Shown here: piece after piece, positions 24,029 through 28,287 of the stretch
Position numbering within the stretch: the stretch's first letter is position 1
How the letters are laid out: every line of letters begins with the position of its first letter
From: Treponema sp.
GTDB taxonomy: Bacteria; Spirochaetota; Spirochaetia; Treponematales; Breznakiellaceae
Reading direction: 5' to 3'
NCBI GenBank assembly: GCA_031266255.1
Contig: JAISBK010000066.1
Location: 1-28,287, forward strand
Length of the DNA stretch: 28,287 nt
Position numbers and translations under genes: made by a program
The notes under the pieces: generated by a model
What the model saw: only the letters and a program-made list of their open reading frames with translations
Databases searched by the model: none
Told to the model about the DNA's origin: nothing

Positions 24029-24056
24029 ATATAGTTATTGATATAGTTCAATTCAA
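24028..24056 (-). promoter_or_regulatory. Candidate sigma-70 promoter for the glmS operon
   Basis: On the minus strand TTGAAT (24056-24051) and TATATT (24033-24028) are separated by exactly 17 bases. The start point would lie about 22 bases before the glmS ATG, after which AGGGAA provides the ribosome binding site. Confidence 0.55.
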
Positions 24057-24531
24057 GCAATTTTTCGTATTTTTTTGGTTTTTTTCAATAACGTGAAAGA
24101 AAAAGCGAATTTTTCAGTTTTTAGAAGCAAGTTTATTTTGCTGAGTTGCGCCTAAAAACCTAACCAGGTCTTTTTGAATCATTCTCGTCTTTTTATAGCA
24201 TTGTTATAGGATAATCTATTGTTAATTTGGTTTTTGTTTTGATAAATTTTCTGAAAACAAAAAATCTAACCGAACCTAGAAGTCATTAAAAGCAGAATAA
24301 AGTACGCAGAACTCCTGTAATATGATCATTTTCAGTATCTTATCAAGTTATACGCTATATATAGTGTTATTTATAAAATATAGACACTAAATATAAATAG
24401 ACCATGAATAATTACAATTTTTTTAATAAAGTAACATTTTTGTTGACACCGTAGTTTTTGAGAATTATACTTTTTTAGTATCTCTTCAGCGGGGTATATA
24501 TTTTTTTATATATATTATTTAGGGGGTGTTT
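24029..24531. other. AT-rich divergent control region
   Basis: About 500 bases without a gene between the glm operon and the transporter-amidohydrolase operon. It is far richer in A and T than the flanking genes, with long T and A runs. Besides the two promoters and the palindrome it holds CTATATATAG (24355-24364) and AGTGT/ACACT arms nearby. I looked for a cobalamin riboswitch because the operon encodes a B12 enzyme and saw none. Confidence 0.6.
24443..24471 (+). promoter_or_regulatory. Strong sigma-70 promoter for the transporter-amidohydrolase operon
   Basis: A perfect TTGACA (24443-24448), a 17-base spacer and TATACT (24466-24471) form a near-consensus promoter. The leader would be about 55 bases; it contains TATATAT/ATATATA arms near 24496-24516 that could form a weak hairpin just before the AGGGGG ribosome binding site. 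Confidence 0.75.
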
Positions 24532-25251
24532 ATGAGTTTTTATGATGCTGCTGGACACTGGCTGATCTACATGCTGGTGGCTATTGGTATTCTCTTTGTG
24601 GTGGGGCTTTCCGTTGTTTCCATGTGGAAATCATGGAAACGGGGGCTTCAAAAAGGACTCTCCCGGGAAAAATTGATGACGGTAGTAAAAGCATCAGTGG
24701 CTGCTACCATTATCCCTGCCCTGGCTATTGTGATTGGCTTTTTTTCCTTGGCTACCATGCTGGGTATTCCTTGGCCTTGGTGGCGGCTTTCTGTGGTCGG
24801 TTCGGTAACCTATGAAACTATGGCTGCAGATATGGCACTGAAGGCCGGAGGGGTTGACGTGAATACTGCCACGGTCAAGGATTTTGTGGTCGTCATGTAT
24901 GTCATGTCTATTGGTATCATTGGCGGACTCTGTACCGCGCCCTTCATCTCCAAACGCATCCAAATGGGTGCCATGAAGATAAAAACCGGAGATAAACGTT
25001 GGGGGGCCTTGGGCGCGAGCGTTTTCTTTCTGGTCATCCTGATAGTTTTTGTGGTTCCCATGTTTCTTGATTACAGTAAAACCGGTTTGGTAAAATTACT
25101 ATGCCTTGTCACGAGTGCTGGGATTACGGTAATTCTGAATATAATCATCAGTAAGACAAAAGCGAACTGGTTTAAAAGTTTTGTACTTGCTTTCAGTATG
25201 TTGATAGCAATGGCTTCCGCAGTCCTCTGGACCAAACTGCTCAATGTGTAA
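24532..25251 (+). CDS. DUF5058-like integral membrane protein, probable transporter component
   Basis: A 239-residue hydrophobic protein with about six membrane helices (roughly residues 10-32, 50-75, 118-140, 158-178, 184-205 and 211-233). A basic loop after the first helix (WKSWKRGLQKGLSREK) and the segment LGIPWPWWRLSVVGSVTYE are distinctive. I associate this with the DUF5058 family, which has no proven function. The ATG at 24532 follows AGGGGG; an in-frame GTG at 24526 would lie inside that site. It is followed after 10 bases by a second membrane protein gene and then an M20 amidohydrolase, so an uptake system for the amidohydrolase substrate is the natural guess. No ATP-binding or periplasmic binding gene is present. 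Confidence 0.72.
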   Translation: MSFYDAAGHWLIYMLVAIGILFVVGLSVVSMWKSWKRGLQKGLSREKLMTVVKASVAATIIPALAIVIGFFSLATMLGIPWPWWRLSVVGSVTYETMAADMALKAGGVDVNTATVKDFVVVMYVMSIGIIGGLCTAPFISKRIQMGAMKIKTGDKRWGALGASVFFLVILIVFVVPMFLDYSKTGLVKLLCLVTSAGITVILNIIISKTKANWFKSFVLAFSMLIAMASAVLWTKLLNV

Positions 25252-25261
25252 GGAAAAATAA

Positions 25262-26035
25262 ATGGCTGATACAAAACACGAAGATATAAGTCATCTTGAT
25301 AAGGCCGGGAAGGCACATATTGATTCCATGCACCGACTTGGACGATTTGGGTCGGTGAGTGCCATCGTGATCATGCTGGGGATTCCCACCGTTGCGGGGA
25401 TATATTTTGATGCCATGCCCGATTTTGTTACGGTAATCGTTACCGCGGCCGGGTTGTTATTTCTGTTTGTTCCCACGGCTATTTCTGAGGTTATAGCCTA
25501 TACCCCAGTTTTCGGTAGTTCCATCTATCTGACCCTAATCACCGGTAATGTTATGAACCTCAAGTTGCCAGTGGCCAATAATGCCCTCGCGTTGTTAGAT
25601 GTGGAAAACGGTACTGAAGACGCGGATATCGTTACTTCCATCGCCGTGAGTGTTTCCACCTTCTGCACCCTGCTGATTATCTTCCTCGGGGTGCTGTTGA
25701 TGCTACCGCTGCGGCCAATATTAACCCTACCCGAGGTGCGGACCGCCGCAAGTTATATCGTTCCTGCCCTCTTTGGATCGCTGACCCTCAATTCGATAGG
25801 CAATAATATCGGCGGCGGTATTCAAACTCGAGGACGGATGAAAGGTGCGATTCCTTCGGTGCTCTTAGTGGTAGTTATCTATCTTGTTATTCATCATGCA
25901 CTGAAGAACCCCATGCTATGGGCACTCTATCAGGGGATAATCATCCTCGTTTTATTGCCGGTAACCTATTTCGGTACTAAACTGCTCTACAATAAAGGAC
26001 ATATCAAGGTATTATTACCAGGGGAGAAGTTATAA
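25262..26035 (+). CDS. Integral membrane protein, probable transporter partner
   Basis: A 257-residue protein with a polar N-terminus (about 1-30) and six or seven hydrophobic helices (roughly 32-50, 54-76, 80-95, 126-150, 162-180, 198-216 and 222-243). Gly/Asn-rich re-entrant-like segments FGSLTLNSIGNNIGGGIQTRG (split about 168-188) and VNNALALLDVENG-like loops lie between helices. I do not recognise a named family. The ATG follows AAGGA, and its stop overlaps the next ATG by one base (TAATG), so it is translated in step with the amidohydrolase. With the preceding DUF5058-like protein it may form a two-component secondary transporter; this is inferred only from gene order. Confidence 0.68.
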   Translation: MADTKHEDISHLDKAGKAHIDSMHRLGRFGSVSAIVIMLGIPTVAGIYFDAMPDFVTVIVTAAGLLFLFVPTAISEVIAYTPVFGSSIYLTLITGNVMNLKLPVANNALALLDVENGTEDADIVTSIAVSVSTFCTLLIIFLGVLLMLPLRPILTLPEVRTAASYIVPALFGSLTLNSIGNNIGGGIQTRGRMKGAIPSVLLVVVIYLVIHHALKNPMLWALYQGIIILVLLPVTYFGTKLLYNKGHIKVLLPGEKL

Positions 26036-27471
26036 TGGGAGATACGCAACGAATTATTGACTTAATCGAAGCAAAAAGCAGCATCTTCACCAATCTAAGC
26101 GACCGGATTTGGGAATTTGCCGAAATTCGTTTTAGCCTGAAGCAGTCCGCCGACGCGCTTTGTGCTATTCTGGAACAGGAAGGATTTCAGATCAAACGGG
26201 GGATCGCGGGCATGGCTCATGCCTTTGTAGCTACCTATGGCTCAGGGGAGCCTTGGATCGGTATTTTGGGAGAATACGACGCACTCCCGACTATGAGCCA
26301 GGTAGCGGGGATTACCGAGAAAAAGGTTCTGAATTCCGGGGCCCCAGGACATGGCTGCGGCCATAACGCGCTGGGAGCGGGAGCTCTGGCCGGGGCAGTG
26401 GGTATCAAGGATTATATGAAGGAAACCGGTCTTCCCGGTACCATCCAGTATTACGGCTGTCCTGCAGAAGAAAGCGGTTCCGGCAAGTCCTTCATTGCCC
26501 GGGCAGGACTTTTTAATGATCTCGACGCGGTCCTCACCTGGCATCCCATGACAGAAACGGCGATTTGGGGGGTGAGCAGTCTCGCCAACTATCAGATCTA
26601 TTTCCGCTTTAAGGGGACAAGTGCCCATGCTGCTGCGGCCCCTGAATACGGCAGGAGCGCCCTGGATGCAGCGGAACTGATGAACATAGGGGTTAATTAC
26701 CTGCGGGAACATACCATCCAGGAATCCCGGATCCACTATGCCTACACCGATGTCGGAGGCGGCGCCCCTAATGTGGTGCAGGCATCTGCGGAGCTGCTCT
26801 ATTTTATCCGGGCGCCCAAAAGTTCCCAGGTCAAAGAAATATACGAGCGGGTAGTGGATATCGCCCGAGGGGCTGCGCTGATGACCGGGACTTCCATGGA
26901 AGTGAAGTGGGATAGTTCCTGTGCCGAATACCTGGTAAACGACGCTCTGGGCAAAGCTATGTACGCCAATCTCTTGGCGGTGGGGCCTAATACCTACACT
27001 CCTCAGGAACTGGCCCTCGCAAAGCAATACATCAATGGCCTTGATGAAGTTAGTCGGGCAAGAATTCCCGCCAAAGTTGCCAGTCTCTTTCCAGGAGAAA
27101 CACCAGAACGGATAGCAGAAATCGCGGCCAAGCCCATCATTAGCGACATCGCCCCCTATGCTATGAGTGGACAAGTACTGCCGGGTTCCACCGATGTGGG
27201 GGATGCCAGTTGGCACGCCCCTACCGCTCAAGTAACCATCGCCTGTTATCCTGCAGGTACGGTGTCCCATTCTTGGCAACATGTCGCCTGCGGCCAGTCT
27301 TCCCTAATCCACAAGGGTCTTCTCCAGGCTGCTAAGGTGATTGCCCTTACCAGCCTGGACCTGCTGAGAAAACCGGAGTTGGTGGAAGCCGCCAAGGTCG
27401 AACACCGGCAGCGTCTCATCGGGGAAAGTTACCAAAACCCCATTCCTTCCGAAGTGATTCCAGAGGAATAA
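26035..27471 (+). CDS. M20-family amidohydrolase, AbgB-like (aminobenzoyl- or acyl-amino acid hydrolase)
   Basis: A metal-dependent enzyme of 478 residues that should cleave an amide bond of an N-acylated amino acid or dipeptide. M20 marks are GEYDALP (79-85), GHGCGHNALG (Cys108, His110), the catalytic/metal Glu pair in CPAEESGSGK (Glu145-Glu146), TWHP (His170) and the lid motif FKGTSAHAAAAPEYGRSALDA (about 192-212); PGSTDVGDASW near 381-391 is also typical. The long form and PEYGRSALDA resemble AbgB, which splits p-aminobenzoyl-glutamate; substrate cannot be fixed from sequence. No signal peptide is seen, so it is cytoplasmic and acts after uptake by the two preceding membrane proteins. Released glutamate would feed the divergent glutamate mutase operon. 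Confidence 0.87.
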   Translation: MGDTQRIIDLIEAKSSIFTNLSDRIWEFAEIRFSLKQSADALCAILEQEGFQIKRGIAGMAHAFVATYGSGEPWIGILGEYDALPTMSQVAGITEKKVLNSGAPGHGCGHNALGAGALAGAVGIKDYMKETGLPGTIQYYGCPAEESGSGKSFIARAGLFNDLDAVLTWHPMTETAIWGVSSLANYQIYFRFKGTSAHAAAAPEYGRSALDAAELMNIGVNYLREHTIQESRIHYAYTDVGGGAPNVVQASAELLYFIRAPKSSQVKEIYERVVDIARGAALMTGTSMEVKWDSSCAEYLVNDALGKAMYANLLAVGPNTYTPQELALAKQYINGLDEVSRARIPAKVASLFPGETPERIAEIAAKPIISDIAPYAMSGQVLPGSTDVGDASWHAPTAQVTIACYPAGTVSHSWQHVACGQSSLIHKGLLQAAKVIALTSLDLLRKPELVEAAKVEHRQRLIGESYQNPIPSEVIPEE

Positions 27472-27475
27472 GCCT

Positions 27476-27517
27476 GAATTCCAGCCTTTGCGTTACTTTT
27501 CGCATAGGCTGGAATTC
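27476..27517 (+). terminator. 12-bp inverted repeat after the amidohydrolase gene
   Basis: GAATTCCAGCCT (27476-27487) pairs perfectly with AGGCTGGAATTC (27506-27517) over an 18-base loop, beginning 4 bases after the stop codon. It lacks a T tract, so it may be a transcript-stabilising or weak terminating hairpin. It also marks the boundary to the AT-rich gene that follows. Confidence 0.5.
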
Positions 27518-27559
27518 AATGTTCAAACTATAGTGATTGTTCGACTGCTGAGGAAATTT

Positions 27560-28285
27560 ATGGAAAATATACATAAAGATACTGTTTCAATAAAATCATA
27601 CGATGAAATGGCAACATATTATGAAAATTATGTGGATACAAAACCTTGGAATGCATATTACGAACGACCGGCGGTTTTATCATTGCTGCCTGAAATAAAA
27701 AACAAGAAGATATTAGATGTAGGTTGTGCAGGAGGTTGGTATACAAAATATTTATTGGATCATGGTGCCGATGTAACGGCAATAGATGTAAATAAGAATA
27801 TGGTAGAAATAACCAAAAAAAGGGTACAAGACAAATGTCCGGTTATTCAGACAGATTTAAACAATAAATTGGATTTCATAAAAGACGACAGTCTCGATAT
27901 TGTGTTGGCATCATTGGTATTGCATTATTTAAAAGACGTTACAAATGCATTTGCTGAATTCAATAGGATATTAAAACCAGAAGGGGAAATAATATTTTCA
28001 ATACATCACCCATTAATGGAAATTTTACATTTTAAGAGAGAAAATTATATGGCAATAGAATTATTGGAAGATGAATGGACGATGGGGGAAGAAAAAATAA
28101 AAGTGCAATTTTACAGGAAACCAATAAATAAAATATTACAGCCATTAATAGATAACGGATTTTATATAGAAAATGTATTGGAAGCAGAACCAACAAATGA
28201 ATTTAAAGAAAAATTACCTGAAGCGTATGAACGATTATTAAAACGGCCCAATTTTCTATTTATAAAAGCAAAGAAGATGAAATAA
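27560..28285 (+). CDS. Class I SAM-dependent methyltransferase (type 11-like)
   Basis: A 241-residue methyltransferase from ATG at 27560, which follows AGGAAA; the frame is open upstream from 27488, but that part crosses the hairpin and has no ribosome binding site. The SAM-binding glycine motif ILDVGCAGGWYTKYLL, the acidic ADVTAIDVNKNMV, motif SLDIVLASLVLHYLKD and the post-core FNRILKPEGEIIFSIHHP are all present. The substrate is unknown; the SYDEMATYYENYVDTKPWNAYYERP start is common in small-molecule methyltransferases. Its codons are strongly A/T-ending and the gene is clearly lower in GC than every other gene here, a sign of recent transfer. It ends two bases before the window edge. Confidence 0.88.
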   Translation: MENIHKDTVSIKSYDEMATYYENYVDTKPWNAYYERPAVLSLLPEIKNKKILDVGCAGGWYTKYLLDHGADVTAIDVNKNMVEITKKRVQDKCPVIQTDLNNKLDFIKDDSLDIVLASLVLHYLKDVTNAFAEFNRILKPEGEIIFSIHHPLMEILHFKRENYMAIELLEDEWTMGEEKIKVQFYRKPINKILQPLIDNGFYIENVLEAEPTNEFKEKLPEAYERLLKRPNFLFIKAKKMK

Positions 28286-28287
28286 AA

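Noticed and set aside
24029..24531. Cobalamin riboswitch upstream of glmS
   Set aside because: Expected for a B12 enzyme operon, but no B12-box-like or conserved GC-rich core is visible in this AT-rich stretch.
26242..27282. Long minus-strand open frame of 346 codons
   Set aside because: It is the antisense of the M20 amidohydrolase, which carries all catalytic motifs; the antisense product has no recognisable motif or ribosome binding site.

Overview
The window most resembles a free-living, termite-gut-type spirochaete of the Treponema group. This is an inference: base composition is near 50% GC in most genes, and the membrane adenylate cyclase, the two-domain cyclic-nucleotide-binding regulator and the UshA-type 5'-nucleotidase are of kinds I associate with treponemes. 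It also has branched-chain amino-acid synthesis genes that host-restricted treponemes lack. No rRNA, tRNA, CRISPR array or prophage was seen.

Layout. (1) 1-4261, minus strand: a TSCPD-domain protein, ilvD, ilvB and the start of a lipoprotein gene whose GTG overlaps the ilvB stop. (2) 4262-7541, plus strand: a structured leader, a regulator with two cyclic-nucleotide domains and an HTH, then a membrane class III adenylate cyclase; together a compact cAMP module. (3) 7553-9655, minus strand: a membrane-anchored coiled-coil protein with 114-bp tandem repeats. (4) 9873-11549, plus strand: a secreted UshA-like 5'-nucleotidase followed by a clear terminator. (5) 11620-12295: a decayed IS1-family element and another broken gene fragment. 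(6) 12344-15259, minus strand: a GntR-family regulator and glutamine-dependent NAD+ synthetase. (7) 15312-23998, minus strand: a tightly packed operon for the methylaspartate route of glutamate fermentation. Its order of transcription is glmS, glmL, glmE, mal, an AtuA/DUF1446 protein, a DUF4387 protein, a P-loop protein with an AlaRS-like second additional domain, and a two-subunit class I fumarase-type hydratase that is probably mesaconase. (8) 24029-24531: an AT-rich divergent control region with a promoter on each side and a palindrome at the glmS-side start site. (9) 24532-27471, plus strand: two multi-pass membrane proteins (the first DUF5058-like) and an AbgB-like M20 amidohydrolase. (10) 27560-28285: an AT-rich SAM methyltransferase that looks acquired.

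How it may fit together. Glutamate is converted to 3-methylaspartate by B12-dependent GlmES with GlmL as accessory factor, to mesaconate by Mal, and to citramalate by the hydratase pair. Citramalate lyase is not in the window. The divergent operon could import an N-acyl or aminobenzoyl amino acid such as an acyl-glutamate, and the M20 enzyme could release glutamate for the pathway. The most interesting unexplained part is the trio AtuA-like + DUF4387 + P-loop/AlaRS-like protein inside the fermentation operon, which suggests an undescribed step, activation or repair function.
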